A stretch of DNA of 64,000 nt from an uncultured Aquimarina sp. (GCF_947495315.1 NZ_CANLYD010000006.1:186001-250000); one strand, 5' to 3'. Numbered from the stretch's first letter, positions 52,087 through 61,018 are shown. Translations and numbers: made by a program. Notes: a model not told the origin generated them from the sequence alone.

Positions 52087-52962
52087 TTATTCTTTTGGGA
52101 ATTTCCAGGCTATAAATCGACTTTGTTTGTTTCCTTGAGACATCTCTACAGTTTTGTGAACCGCTTTTAGTTTATTAAGCTGTTTGTGAATTTTTGGTAA
52201 ATTATCTTTTTTGGAAACTAAAGAAGTAAACCAGCCTACCTGAGTTTTGTAATTTACGCTTTGCTTAATCATTCGTTTAATAAACAAAGCTTCACCACCG
52301 TTACACCATAGTTCATTAGCTTGTCCACCAAAATTTAATACTAAAGGTTCGGCTTTTGTGTTAATTGAAGACAGATTTTCTAATTTACGCAGTGTTCCTT
52401 TGGTAGCTTCTTTTTCTGAAGAATGAAAAGGAGGGTTGCACATAGAAAAATGGTAATATTCCTTAGGTTTAATAACACCTTCAAAAATGTTAGCATTATT
52501 CTCTTGGTGTCTTATCTCAATGTTATTTTTTAAATTAGAAGTCAGATCTACATTAGTCTGAGCAGCAGAAACTGCAGCTGTATTAATATCTACACCAACC
52601 ATTTTCCAGTTGTATATTTGAGATCCTAAGATGGGGTAAATACAATTTGCACCGACACCAATGTCTAACCCTTTTATTTGATGACCAATACTATCTTCTC
52701 CTAATAGATCAGCAATATGATGAATGTAATCAGCTCTTCCTGGAATAGGTGGGCATAAATAGCCTTTTGGAATATTCCAGTCATCTAATCGATAATGATG
52801 CTTTAGAATTGCTTTATTCAGTTCTAGTACAGCATTATTGTTAGAAAAATCAATACTCTTATTACCGTAGAGGTTTATCAAAAGATAATTTGATAAATCC
52901 TGATGAGCTACAACTAGGGCATCAAAATCGTAAGGCGAATTATGAATATTATTTGGATGCAA
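52087..52962 (-). CDS. rlmF: 23S rRNA (adenine(1618)-N(6))-methyltransferase RlmF
   Basis: The 291-residue enzyme matches RlmF: N-terminal MHPNNIHNSPYDFDALVVAH, CPPIPGRADYIHHIADLL, KGLDIGVGANCIYPILGSQI (SAM-binding) and the N6-adenine methyltransferase motif CNPPFHSSEKEA (NPPF), then GWFTSLVSKKDNLPKIHKQL. It methylates A1618 in the large ribosomal RNA. The frame opens with TTG at 52962 and the first residues agree with the family, so I accept that start. It is convergent with the helicase gene, 17 nt apart. Confidence 0.94.
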   Translation of the reverse strand: MHPNNIHNSPYDFDALVVAHQDLSNYLLINLYGNKSIDFSNNNAVLELNKAILKHHYRLDDWNIPKGYLCPPIPGRADYIHHIADLLGEDSIGHQIKGLDIGVGANCIYPILGSQIYNWKMVGVDINTAAVSAAQTNVDLTSNLKNNIEIRHQENNANIFEGVIKPKEYYHFSMCNPPFHSSEKEATKGTLRKLENLSSINTKAEPLVLNFGGQANELWCNGGEALFIKRMIKQSVNYKTQVGWFTSLVSKKDNLPKIHKQLNKLKAVHKTVEMSQGNKQSRFIAWKFPKE

Positions 52963-53355
52963 AATAAAAATAGAATTAGTAACGCGTAAATATACAGATT
53001 ATAATTCCTGATATACTGAAGGAATTTATAACATTATTGGTAATGTCAAAATAGATAAATTAAATCATGATTCTAAGAAAATTGTGGAGCTAAATTAACA
53101 AGATGGAATACTATCTAGAGGATATTATTAAAAGAGTTTTTTCTTGATTTTGTTCTTGTTTAATTTAATTTTATCGATTAAAAATGCGTTTGAACGATAA
53201 ATTTAAAATTTATATTATGTTAAATAAATGTTAAAAATAGTAATATTTTATTTCTCATAAATAAGGTTTAACCATAATATAAGTGATTTTATAGAGTAAT
53301 AAAAGAATCTTCTGTTCAAATATATAAATACATTCTATTGTATAAAAAGTCAATA

Positions 53356-53387
53356 AATTCCCTTAGTAAAAGGTGATAATTCCCTTT
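53356..53387 (+). repeat. Direct repeat AATTCCCTT
   Basis: AATTCCCTTA (53356-53365) and AATTCCCTTT (53378-53387) are 22 nt apart. Between them AAAAGGTGATAATTCCCTTT forms a partial inverted repeat. They lie about 70-100 nt upstream of the GGG-CCC element and may add to the same control region. Confidence 0.35.
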
Positions 53388-53457
53388 ATGTATTTCAATA
53401 GCACAAATTAAAAAATAAAATATAACTCTTTAAAATATACAAGTATATTATTTTTTA

Positions 53458-53503
53458 TAAGGGAAAATACCCTTATTATGTATTCTATTTATATTTATAT
53501 TTA
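53458..53503 (+). promoter_or_regulatory. TAAGGG-N6-CCCTTA element with TATATTTA box
   Basis: TAAGGGAAAATACCCTTA (53458-53475) is a 6-bp inverted repeat with a 6-nt spacer. Counting from the last C of CCC (53472), 23 nt lie before TATATTTA (53496-53503), a one-mismatch TAnnTTTG box. The implied leader is about 250 nt to ATG 53758. The layout matches 779-821 and 31911-31978. Confidence 0.5.
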
Positions 53504-53757
53504 CACTATTAAATCGTCATAGATGTTTTCACACAATATCAATCTAGCGCAATTAAAGATATTATTGCCTTATTGATCATCTTATTTGAAAACTCTCTTA
53601 AAGTGAAAATTATGATTATTAATTTTTGTTATAATAACTATAACAGGAATTAACTTACAAATTTCACTACTCACAAAATGTATTCAAGTCATTTTTGACA
53701 ATGTGTGAATGCATTATACCCAATAACCAAAATTGTGTAATATCTAATATTCGATTT

Positions 53758-54369
53758 ATGAAGTTTTTTACAGTTGTACTATTCTTATTCTTTTTTATTT
53801 CCTGTACGGTTGAAGATGATTATGTTCCTTTCCAGATTGAACAAGTTTTTTCTGATGATCTTCAGCAAACCATTAAGGTTGATATTATTTATGTACAGCC
53901 CTCTATAACTTCCAGTCAATCTTCTTTCAATTTAGATGAAACAGCTTTTATCCAGAATCTGAATGGTAGTTTTTTTCATAGATATGGCATTGGACTTGAA
54001 ATTGGAGACATTAAGACACTTGTAAATGACGAATTGTATGATTTGAGGGATAATAGTGGAGAGGAGTCAAGGGTGTTTTTAACTCAAACACAGAATTTGT
54101 ATAACAAAAATAGAATGAACATATATGTCGTAAAGAGGGCTCATACCTCTGCAATAGCTGGTATAGGAAAAGATCAAAGGGCTTTAATTACTGATGAGTT
54201 TTTGTTTACGCCGACGGCTCCACATGAAATTGGTCATGCTTTAGGGTTGTTTCATTCTACAATAGAAGGGAATGTAATGAGTAAAATAAGACCACATATG
54301 AGAAAGGATTTCACAAATGCGCAAGTTGATCAAATGAAGAATACTATGAAAAAAATTGAAAATTTTTAG
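53758..54369 (+). CDS. Metalloprotease lipoprotein (HExxHxxGxxH)
   Basis: The reading frame runs back to 53695, but ATG at 53758 begins a clear lipoprotein signal (MKFFTVVLFLFFFISCTVED, lipid Cys at 16), giving 203 residues. The zinc motif TAPHEIGHALGLFHSTIEGN has all three His of HExxHxxGxxH, with a likely Met-turn in NVMSKIRPHM. The body is beta-rich without other domains. It resembles small M57/M43-type proteases exported by Bacteroidota. It shares a similar upstream control element with the larger metalloprotease gene at 30926-31762, so the two may be co-regulated. It stands alone before a terminator. Confidence 0.85.
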   Translation: MKFFTVVLFLFFFISCTVEDDYVPFQIEQVFSDDLQQTIKVDIIYVQPSITSSQSSFNLDETAFIQNLNGSFFHRYGIGLEIGDIKTLVNDELYDLRDNSGEESRVFLTQTQNLYNKNRMNIYVVKRAHTSAIAGIGKDQRALITDEFLFTPTAPHEIGHALGLFHSTIEGNVMSKIRPHMRKDFTNAQVDQMKNTMKKIENF

Positions 54370-54526
54370 GTTATGATTTTTGCTATGATTCATGTCTAGA
54401 CTGTTTTTTAATTTTCTATACTATTCTTTTCAACTAAGTTTACTTTTTTTTATGTAATTAATAATGCTATCCCGGTTACTCCTATGTTGAGCTACTCTAA
54501 TTTCTTTTGTTATAAAGCAAAAGATG

Positions 54527-54556
54527 AAACAGGCTGTAAAAACAGCCTGTTTTTTA
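54527..54556 (+). terminator. Terminator between the protease and DUF779 genes
   Basis: A perfect 11-bp stem (AAACAGGCTGT / ACAGCCTGTTT) with a 4-nt loop is followed by T-run on the plus strand. It ends transcription after the protease gene and also lies 25 nt beyond the stop of the convergent DUF779 gene, where it may act in both directions. Confidence 0.85.
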
Positions 54557-54581
54557 ATAATCAAAAGATTTTGGAAAATCA

Positions 54582-54959
54582 TCATATCATTTCACCAACA
54601 TGGATAGGGTTCAATTCATTGATTTCCTCGTTACTATATATTCGCGATTTAATGATGAATCTAACTCCTAATGGAATTTCTAAAGAGAAACTAGAACCGC
54701 GACCTTCAATTACATCCACAGTTAATTGTGTGTGTTTCCAGTATTCAAATTGATCTGCTGACATATAAAAGTCACAGTTATGGATTGTGCCTAGCCAAAC
54801 ATCTGTTTCATTGATCATCAACTCGCCTTTTTCAAAACACATAGGTGATGATCCGTCACAGCACCCTCCACTTTGGTGAAACATTAGTTCTCCATGTGCT
54901 GCTGTAAGGGTGTTTATAGTTGTTTTGGCAGCTTCTGTAATCTTAACTCGTGGTGTCAT
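54582..54959 (-). CDS. DUF779 family protein, partner of aldehyde dehydrogenase
   Basis: The 125-residue protein matches DUF779: PRVKITEAAKTTINTLTAAH, GELMFHQSGGCCDGSSPMCF with a CC motif, and VDVIEGRGSSFSLEIPLGVR. It is the usual neighbour of ExaC-type aldehyde dehydrogenases and is read together with one here (15-nt gap). The conserved cysteines suggest metal or redox binding, but the function is unknown. Likely role: support of acetaldehyde or related aldehyde oxidation. Confidence 0.93.
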   Translation of the reverse strand: MTPRVKITEAAKTTINTLTAAHGELMFHQSGGCCDGSSPMCFEKGELMINETDVWLGTIHNCDFYMSADQFEYWKHTQLTVDVIEGRGSSFSLEIPLGVRFIIKSRIYSNEEINELNPIHVGEMI

Positions 54960-54974
54960 GTTTTAGTTTAATTT

Positions 54975-56498
54975 TTAGAAAAATCCAAGAGGTTTTTTGT
55001 CATAAGAAATGAGCATGTTTTTAGTCTGGCGGTAATGGTTAAGCATCATTTTGTGATTTTCTCTTCCAATACCAGATTTCTTATAACCACCGAAAGGAGC
55101 ATGAGCAGGATATGTATGGTAACAATTTACCCAAACGCGACCAGCTTGTACGGCTCTGGATATCTGATAGGCTTGATGCATATCGCGAGTCCAAACACCT
55201 GCACCTAAGCCATATAATGTGTCATTGGCTATTTCTATAGCTTCCGCTTCATCCTTGAAAGTTGTTACACAAGCAACAGGACCAAAGATTTCTTCCTGGA
55301 ATACACGCATTTTATTATTTCCCAGTAATAAAGTTGGCTCAATGTAATATCCATTTTCCAGGCCTTCTACATAAGCGGCTTTACCACCTGATAGTACTTC
55401 GCATCCTTCATCTTTACCTATATTAATATAATTAAGGATCTTTTCGTACTGATCATTTGATGCTTGTGCTCCCATCATAGTTTCAGGATCTAATGGGTGT
55501 CCTAGTTCGATTGCTTCGGTGCGTTCGATAACTCGTTCTATGAATTGCTCATAAATACTTTCCTGGATTAATATCCTGGATGGACAAGTGCAGACTTCAC
55601 CTTGATTAAGCGCAAATAATACAGCGCCTTCGATACATTTGTCAAAAAACGTATCATCTGCTTCCATGATACTCTCAAAAAAGATATTAGGAGATTTACC
55701 TCCAAGTTCTAATGTAACAGGAGTAATATTTTTAGAGGCATATTGCATGATAAGCTGACCTGTTGTAGTCTCACCTGTAAAAGCTACTTTTTTAATTCTG
55801 GTACTAGAAGCTAATGGTTTTCCAGCTTCAATTCCAAATCCATTGACTACATTAAGAACACCGTCCGGAAGTATTCCTTCAATCAATTCCATAAGGATCA
55901 TAATTCCTACTGGAGTTTGTTCCGCAGGTTTTAGTACAATACAATTTCCTGCTGCCAGGGCAGGAGCTATTTTCCAAGTTGCCATTAAGATCGGAAAGTT
56001 CCAGGGGATAATCTGGCCTACAACACCTAAAGGTTCTAAAATGTTTATTGAAACTGTGTTAGAGTCTAATTCACTCGCTGATCCTTCTTCTGCACGAATT
56101 ACACCTGCAAAATATCTAAAATGATCAACGGCTAATGGGAGGTCGGCCGCTAAGGTTTCGCGCAAAGCTTTTCCGTTATCCCAGGTTTCTGCTCGTGCTA
56201 GTGTATCCAGGTTTTTTTCGATTACATCAGCAATTTTTAATAAACAATTGCTACGAAATGTAGCAGAAGAGTTATTCCATTCCGGAGCAGCTTTCCATGC
56301 TGCGTCGATAGCTAGTTCAATATCTTCGGCAGTTGATCTGGCAATTTTGGTGAAGCTGGTTCCATCAACAGGAGAAATGTTGTCAAAATATTGGCCTTTA
56401 ACAGGAGCGGTCCATTTTCCACCAATGTAGTTGTTGTATTGGTCTTTGAAGTCAGGTCTTCTTACCTTACCTTTTGGGGTTGGTCTTACGATACTCAT
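54975..56498 (-). CDS. NAD-dependent aldehyde dehydrogenase (ExaC/AldB-like)
   Basis: The 507-residue enzyme has the full aldehyde dehydrogenase pattern: [20 protein letters not shown] at the N-terminus, [36 protein letters not shown] for coenzyme binding, [15 protein letters not shown] with the catalytic Glu, [20 protein letters not shown] with the catalytic Cys (GEVCTC), and the end [20 protein letters not shown]. It oxidises aldehydes (likely acetaldehyde) to acids with NAD. It leads a two-gene operon with DUF779, the arrangement known for ExaC-type enzymes. Start is ATG at 56498. Confidence 0.97.
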   Translation of the reverse strand: MSIVRPTPKGKVRRPDFKDQYNNYIGGKWTAPVKGQYFDNISPVDGTSFTKIARSTAEDIELAIDAAWKAAPEWNNSSATFRSNCLLKIADVIEKNLDTLARAETWDNGKALRETLAADLPLAVDHFRYFAGVIRAEEGSASELDSNTVSINILEPLGVVGQIIPWNFPILMATWKIAPALAAGNCIVLKPAEQTPVGIMILMELIEGILPDGVLNVVNGFGIEAGKPLASSTRIKKVAFTGETTTGQLIMQYASKNITPVTLELGGKSPNIFFESIMEADDTFFDKCIEGAVLFALNQGEVCTCPSRILIQESIYEQFIERVIERTEAIELGHPLDPETMMGAQASNDQYEKILNYINIGKDEGCEVLSGGKAAYVEGLENGYYIEPTLLLGNNKMRVFQEEIFGPVACVTTFKDEAEAIEIANDTLYGLGAGVWTRDMHQAYQISRAVQAGRVWVNCYHTYPAHAPFGGYKKSGIGRENHKMMLNHYRQTKNMLISYDKKPLGFF

Positions 56499-56762
56499 AG
56501 TAATAATAGAATTAAAAAGGTTAAAACAGTTGTTAGAATAGGAATTCTAGTTTTTTGTCAAGCAAAAAGATGTAATATGCTGACAATAAAGGACGTATCC
56601 TTAAATATACTATATTTTAAAGAATTTTAGAGAATGAAAATTGTTAATATTACTATTAATTTTTGTGAAAAATCTGTTATAAAATTATATCAAACAGCAT
56701 AGATCAATACTGAAAATTTTTATTGATTATAAGGTGAATTGAAGGAGTGGTAATAGTATTAA

Positions 56763-57182
56763 TCAGCTCTTTACTCTTATCGCTTCAAAGGTCTTAAATA
56801 GTATCCCTTTATAAGCTCTTATGTAACATAAATCCGTATTATCTGAATCAATCCATACTTTTACAGTATATGTTTTTCCGCTATCCGCATTATAGATAGT
56901 TCCACCAGATAATTCTCCATCTTCAAAATTTAGGTCATTAAGAATATCTATTCCTAATAGTTGACGCTGCCTAAGAGTAGGATTGGGATTTTTGTTGTCT
57001 AAGCCATTAAGGTTTGAGATAGGTTGTTCTGCTCGTTTATTAATTTTTCCAAAAAAACGATCTCCATCCTTGTAGATCTCTATTATAGAGCCACCTTCTA
57101 TACGCCATTTACCAATATATGTTTCGGGTTTTATTGATGATATGCAAAGAGAGGCTAAGAACAAAAAGAGAGTTAATCTCAT
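56763..57182 (-). CDS. Secreted DUF2147 family protein
   Basis: The 139-residue protein has a signal peptide (MRLTLFLFLASLCISSIKPE) and a DUF2147 body: YIGKWRIEGGSIIEIYKDGD, RFFGKINKRAEQPISNLNGL and LLGIDILNDLNFEDGELSGG with NADSGKTYTVKVWI. This is a small beta-barrel domain of secreted bacterial proteins with unknown function. It is a single gene. Confidence 0.92.
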   Translation of the reverse strand: MRLTLFLFLASLCISSIKPETYIGKWRIEGGSIIEIYKDGDRFFGKINKRAEQPISNLNGLDNKNPNPTLRQRQLLGIDILNDLNFEDGELSGGTIYNADSGKTYTVKVWIDSDNTDLCYIRAYKGILFKTFEAIRVKS

Positions 57183-57372
57183 CGAGAAGAATGTGTTATT
57201 TAGATTAGTTTTCTTCGGAAATATAAGTATAAAAGTTTGATTTTGGTTTTATCACAATCAATTATACTAAATATTGCGTGATCATTTCAGGGAATAATCA
57301 AGAAAAAACAGCACGCCATTTTATGTAGCAGCTGTAAAACTAATCATTATCGCGATCCAGCGAACTAACGGA

Positions 57373-57579
57373 CTATTTATTGTTATCTATAATATCTTTA
57401 ATATCCACTTCCATATAATCAGCAATTCTTTGTAGTCGTTCAAAATCTTTAGCAAGATTTTTTCTTTTTACTACATAATCTCCTGCTTGTGGACTTACCC
57501 CTAAAGTTTTAGAAATACCATATACCGTTTTAGCTCCTTTGCTTTTTTTTAGGAGCTTTTTCAAATTCTTATTTACCAT
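57373..57579 (-). CDS. Small HTH-like regulator
   Basis: The 68-residue protein is rich in Lys and looks like a minimal helix-turn-helix protein of the XRE type: KTVYGISKTLGVSPQAGDYV as the HTH, with LAKDFERLQRIADYMEVDIK in the C-terminal helical part. The starting Lys-rich segment is typical of such small DNA-binding proteins. It is divergent from the secreted-protein gene at 57695-58042, which could be its target. The family match is by pattern only. Confidence 0.65.
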   Translation of the reverse strand: MVNKNLKKLLKKSKGAKTVYGISKTLGVSPQAGDYVVKRKNLAKDFERLQRIADYMEVDIKDIIDNNK

Positions 57580-57694
57580 AATTCAAACATACATGTATTT
57601 TTTTAATATTCAAATAAAATTTTATTAAAAAAATATTTGTATAATCAAATTATATATGTATATTCGTCAGAACAAATCTGAAAAATCATCACTT

Positions 57695-58042
57695 ATGAAA
57701 CTCCTTATTATTACTGCATTATTCTGTGTGTCTTTTAGCTATGCAACAACAAATCCGAGAAACGAAAAGGAAAAAAATAAAAAAGAGAAGAAGGCTGTTA
57801 AAGAAGAAAACTCATTAGTCTCTAAGAATTTTCATTCTGTAAAAAAATGGAAAATGACAATTGAATATAAAAGTGGAGAGGTGATTTCTAAGACAATTAC
57901 TTTAGATCAAAATTCATCTGTAAGTCCAATGGAAAGTGCTTTTATTGAGGCGGAAAAATATATGAAAACATTAAAAAATGTAAAAAGCTATAATGTGTCT
58001 CCAGTTGCAGGCAATTCTTTTGTTTTGTTGGCAGGAAACTAA
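57695..58042 (+). CDS. Small secreted protein of unknown function
   Basis: The frame extends to 57656, but ATG 57695 begins a signal peptide (MKLLIITALFCVSFSYATTN), giving 115 residues. The mature part has a long Lys/Glu-rich stretch (EKEKNKKEKKAVKEENSLVS) and then a beta-rich end (KWKMTIEYKSGEVISKTITL, FIEAEKYMKTLKNVKSYNV). Highly charged low-complexity plus a small domain suggests a secreted or periplasmic binding protein. No known family. A terminator lies just after it. Confidence 0.6.
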   Translation: MKLLIITALFCVSFSYATTNPRNEKEKNKKEKKAVKEENSLVSKNFHSVKKWKMTIEYKSGEVISKTITLDQNSSVSPMESAFIEAEKYMKTLKNVKSYNVSPVAGNSFVLLAGN

Positions 58043-58098
58043 AAATCTTAAATGAGTCTCAAAACTACTACTGAGATAATATACCTACTTAATTATGG

Positions 58099-58129
58099 AA
58101 AAGGCAGTTAATCACACTGCCTTTTTTTA
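58099..58129. terminator. Bidirectional terminator
   Basis: AAAAGGCAGT and ACTGCCTTTT form a 10-bp perfect stem (58099-58108, 58116-58125) with T-run on the plus strand. It lies between the convergent genes ending at 58042 and 58127, overlapping the stop codon of the latter. Confidence 0.9.
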
Positions 58130-59185
58130 ATTTATGGTAAACCTTAATGAATACTTTTGATTAATACTTTCTTCGTTAGAACTGTTCTTGATTTCTTTAT
58201 CAAATAATCGACTAAGGTTGTTACCTGCTAAATCTTCAATTTCTGGATTACATAAAATTTGATAATTACCTTTTTTCCAAGGTTCTCTTGGTTGGAATGA
58301 TAGTATAGTCTCTTCTTCTAATAGTTGCCATGTACCCTTTATTTCTTGCATACTATTGTCGATTATATGAATGTTATCTTGGATGCTACCATAATCTATA
58401 GATTCACTACATTCAATTAAAAGCTTTGATATAGAATTAATTTCCGGAATATCTATTTTCCAGTCATCTATAGTCGGTTTTATGCGATCTGTATTTCCTA
58501 TACTGAAAGAATGTATAAAATCTTCTTGCATAGAAACTCCGTTATTATCTTTTATATCTTTTGTAACTATCAAGCGATATGTTTCTTTGTTAAAAACAGG
58601 TCCTAATTGTTTATTTGGCCCTAAACCTCGTTTCTGTCTTCCTGGTTCTATCCATAGTGTTAAGAGTGTTCTATCATCAGAAATAAGTGGGTTTTCTAAT
58701 GGAAGTATGGTTCTAGGTAGTGTATCTCCCACAACATTAATGAATCTAATGTGATCATATACAAAGGTGGTGTTAATCGGTCTTGAAAATCTGATATATA
58801 ACTTTAAAAGATTGGAAGGTAGGATAGGAGCAGATGGGTATATTTCCGTTACTGAGAGAGATTCATAACTATCAGGAATTGTTAGTTTGAAATATTCTAT
58901 GATATGATTATATACTAAAGTGTATTTTTGACTCCATCCAAATGGGACTACAGGTATAAATAGGATCCCATTATCTGTCTTAAGGGTTTTTCCCAGAATT
59001 GGAGTAGAAGAATTCAACTTATCCTCAGAAATCTCACCCTTGAATACGAGAATCCTTCCTTTCTGTAGTTTGTCGTTTTTAATTAGAATTTGGTTTTTAG
59101 TAAAAGTGAATTCAAGTGATGACTGAGCTTGCATTACTTCCATTAAACTAATAAAAACTAATAAAATCTTGAAAAGATTCTTCAC
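58127..59185 (-). CDS. Secreted protein with bacterial Ig-like segment
   Basis: The 352-residue protein has a signal peptide (MKNLFKILLVFISLMEVMQA) and a beta-rich body. PSNLLKLYIRFSRPINTTFV, RLIVTKDIKDNNGVSMQEDF and ILCNPEIEDLAGNNLSRLFD resemble the 'Big_5'-like Ig domain that ends in DLAGN. It starts with GTG at 59185 and follows the propeller-like gene at 59230-60336 by 44 nt, so they are probably cotranscribed. The pair could be a surface sensor or adhesion module. Function is unknown. Confidence 0.75.
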   Translation of the reverse strand: MKNLFKILLVFISLMEVMQAQSSLEFTFTKNQILIKNDKLQKGRILVFKGEISEDKLNSSTPILGKTLKTDNGILFIPVVPFGWSQKYTLVYNHIIEYFKLTIPDSYESLSVTEIYPSAPILPSNLLKLYIRFSRPINTTFVYDHIRFINVVGDTLPRTILPLENPLISDDRTLLTLWIEPGRQKRGLGPNKQLGPVFNKETYRLIVTKDIKDNNGVSMQEDFIHSFSIGNTDRIKPTIDDWKIDIPEINSISKLLIECSESIDYGSIQDNIHIIDNSMQEIKGTWQLLEEETILSFQPREPWKKGNYQILCNPEIEDLAGNNLSRLFDKEIKNSSNEESINQKYSLRFTIN

Positions 59186-59229
59186 AATAAAATATCAATA
59201 AAAAAATGAGTTGTACGTTATAAATTTCA

Positions 59230-60336
59230 TTATTTAACCCACCAACTATTTCCTGTTTTTAGCGCTAGATTTCCATTAGATTCTCTTTGTACCATAAGAA
59301 AACTATCACCTAGTTTATCTAATTGCTGTACATTAACAAATGGTAGGTTTACATAATCTACACCCACTGCAGCTCCTTTTTTAGAGACAGGTGTAGTAAG
59401 AGAGCCTTCATATGCTTCAAGATCTTTAAAATCCATTTTCATTAATGGTCTATTGCTATTAGCAATAAGTAAATAACGACTTCCTTCATTTTCAATCTCA
59501 ATCATATCTATCGGAGAGTTTCCACTTCCTAGTTCAGCAACTGTTCTACCTTTATTATGTTCACCAGGTTTAATTTCATTCATAGGAAAAACAACCAATG
59601 GTGTACATGTATAGCCTGCAACTACGTGTGGATTTCCATTAATATTAGTTGGAATAAACGCTTTTATTGGAGCATGAGTCTCGTATTTCCCGTGTGCAGC
59701 GTGATAAATCTCTAAGGAGCTATAGTTTTGTTTTTCAATAAAAGGAAAATCAATTGATCTAAATGTAGAAGCAAATTCTTGATTGCTCAAACCTGATAAC
59801 AATACTTTTCCTTCCATATATTTAATATCAGCCACAGCCCATTTACGTAATTTGCGGCCTCTACGATCTTGTGCTTCTTCGGTAACAGGGTTGAGTAAAG
59901 TTGTTTTGCTATAGGAAACATTGTCAAGTGGAACCTGCTTTAGCACATTATCTTCTACTCTTAATAATATGGGTACTCCAGAACTGTGGTTAATAGAGAG
60001 ATAGATATTGTCATTCTCCGGATTTACCACCATATCTGTAATCTGTATCTGATCGATGGTCGTACCCATCATATCAGCTATTAGTTTGTCCAATTGATCT
60101 AATTTTACTTTAGAGTTATCTAATTTCGGATGTTCGCTAAGGTCGACTGCTACAATCTGGGCGGCATTACTGTCGCCAATAAATAGAATGCCTTCAGGAC
60201 CAAACGTCATTTTATGAATAGAAGTAATGCCTGGATTACCGGTTTTAAAATTTGCTTTTAATATAGAATTTGCTTGAGCATTATTAACAAAAAAGGATAG
60301 GATCAATGAAATAATGAAAGTGATAAGTGTTTTCAT
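59230..60336 (-). CDS. Secreted beta-propeller-like protein
   Basis: The 368-residue protein has a signal peptide (MKTLITFIISLILSFFVNNA) and repeated blades of the kind found in NHL/WD-like or lactonase-type propellers: IHKMTFGPEGILFIGDSNAA, TDMVVNPENDNIYLSINHSS, VADIKYMEGKVLLSGLSNQE and IDMIEIENEGSRYLLIANSN. It probably folds as a propeller in the periplasm. It precedes the Ig-like protein gene. No catalytic residues are clear. Confidence 0.75.
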   Translation of the reverse strand: MKTLITFIISLILSFFVNNAQANSILKANFKTGNPGITSIHKMTFGPEGILFIGDSNAAQIVAVDLSEHPKLDNSKVKLDQLDKLIADMMGTTIDQIQITDMVVNPENDNIYLSINHSSGVPILLRVEDNVLKQVPLDNVSYSKTTLLNPVTEEAQDRRGRKLRKWAVADIKYMEGKVLLSGLSNQEFASTFRSIDFPFIEKQNYSSLEIYHAAHGKYETHAPIKAFIPTNINGNPHVVAGYTCTPLVVFPMNEIKPGEHNKGRTVAELGSGNSPIDMIEIENEGSRYLLIANSNRPLMKMDFKDLEAYEGSLTTPVSKKGAAVGVDYVNLPFVNVQQLDKLGDSFLMVQRESNGNLALKTGNSWWVK

Positions 60337-60534
60337 GATGTGTGATTTATGAATAGATCAATGGTTTTAAAAGTAATAAAAATGAAGAATTCTTACAGTT
60401 AAATAATTGCCAATACTGTAATTCTGCATAGAATTAAATCTCAAGGTTCACTTTTGAAAACTGATTAACTTTTTACTTATACTAATCACACAGAAATTCT
60501 ATAAAAATCTTATTTGAAACCCTTTATAATATTT

Positions 60535-60567
60535 AAAACCGGAAAATGGATGCTATTTTCCGGTTTA
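60535..60567 (-). terminator. Terminator after the 108-residue protein gene
   Basis: AAACCGGAAAAT and ATTTTCCGGTTT form a 12-bp perfect stem with a 7-nt loop (60536-60547, 60555-60566). It lies 20 nt after the stop of the minus-strand gene. Confidence 0.88.
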
Positions 60568-60586
60568 TACTATCATGATCTTTTTA

Positions 60587-60913
60587 TTAATTCAATTCTC
60601 CTTCACCTACAGGCTCACTAGCCGTAGATATTCTAGAGTTATTAAATCCGTTGTCATTATTGAAGTAGACATAAATTGGACTTTCATTTCGTAACATGTC
60701 TATCAAATGTTGCAATTGATTGTGATGATAATAGAAACTATAATAAGAACCGGATTGTGTTGCATTCGGAAGAACCGCATCTGGATCTTCTATAAACCTA
60801 ACTGAGCAGGTTTGTCCACCAGATCCTCTTAAAATTAAATTTGTTTTTCCTGCATTTCTGGAAGACCAGTTATAATACGAATACGTCTGAACTTGAAAAG
60901 ATGATTGTGCCAT
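60587..60913 (-). CDS. Small cytoplasmic protein of unknown function
   Basis: ATG at 60913 (MAQSSFQVQTYSYYNWSSRN) is the likely start, giving 108 residues. The frame could begin nine codons earlier at 60940. It has no signal peptide. It contains a beta-rich segment RGSGGQTCSVRFIEDPDAVL, a Tyr-rich segment YYSFYYHHNQLQHLIDMLRN and SPIYVYFNNDNGFNN. Proteins with the LPxxxYxxxxDLLRNExP(I/V)xVYF-like segment occur in many bacteria with unknown function; here it is MLRNESPIYVYF. A G/C-rich palindrome (60992-61009) lies about 80 nt upstream. Confidence 0.65.
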   Translation of the reverse strand: MAQSSFQVQTYSYYNWSSRNAGKTNLILRGSGGQTCSVRFIEDPDAVLPNATQSGSYYSFYYHHNQLQHLIDMLRNESPIYVYFNNDNGFNNSRISTASEPVGEGELN

Positions 60914-60991
60914 AATTATTTTATTTTTTTGTGTAGGCACAATCTATATTTTGTTAATTCAAAATTCAAGAGTTAAATAACTGATAATTAA

Positions 60992-61009
60992 TAGGGTAAA
61001 ACCCCTTGT
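60992..61009 (-). promoter_or_regulatory. GGG-CCC element upstream of the 108-residue protein gene
   Basis: On the minus strand GGGGTTTTACCCTATTAATTAT begins near 61005. It resembles the GGG-(A/T)-CCC elements elsewhere. A poor TAnnTTTG-like box (GAATTTTG at 60967-60960) follows after 26 nt, so the fit is weaker than at the other sites. Confidence 0.3.
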
Positions 61010-61018
61010 CTTTTCAGT

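Larger units (their letters stand above)
52963..53757. other. Long AT-rich intergenic region
   Basis: This 795-nt stretch has no convincing gene. It contains two direct AATTCCCTT copies (53356-53364 and 53378-53386), the GGG-N6-CCC element with a downstream TATATTTA box (53458-53503), and long AT-rich runs. The element fits upstream control of the metalloprotease lipoprotein gene at 53758. Confidence 0.6.

Noticed and set aside
53695..53757. Longer N-terminus of the second metalloprotease
   Set aside because: The first 21 residues (MTMCECIIPNNQ...) are polar and would mask the lipoprotein signal that starts cleanly at ATG 53758.
54484..54753. Plus-strand frame of 89 residues
   Set aside because: It overlaps a strong terminator and most of it lies opposite the DUF779 gene, which has clear family motifs.
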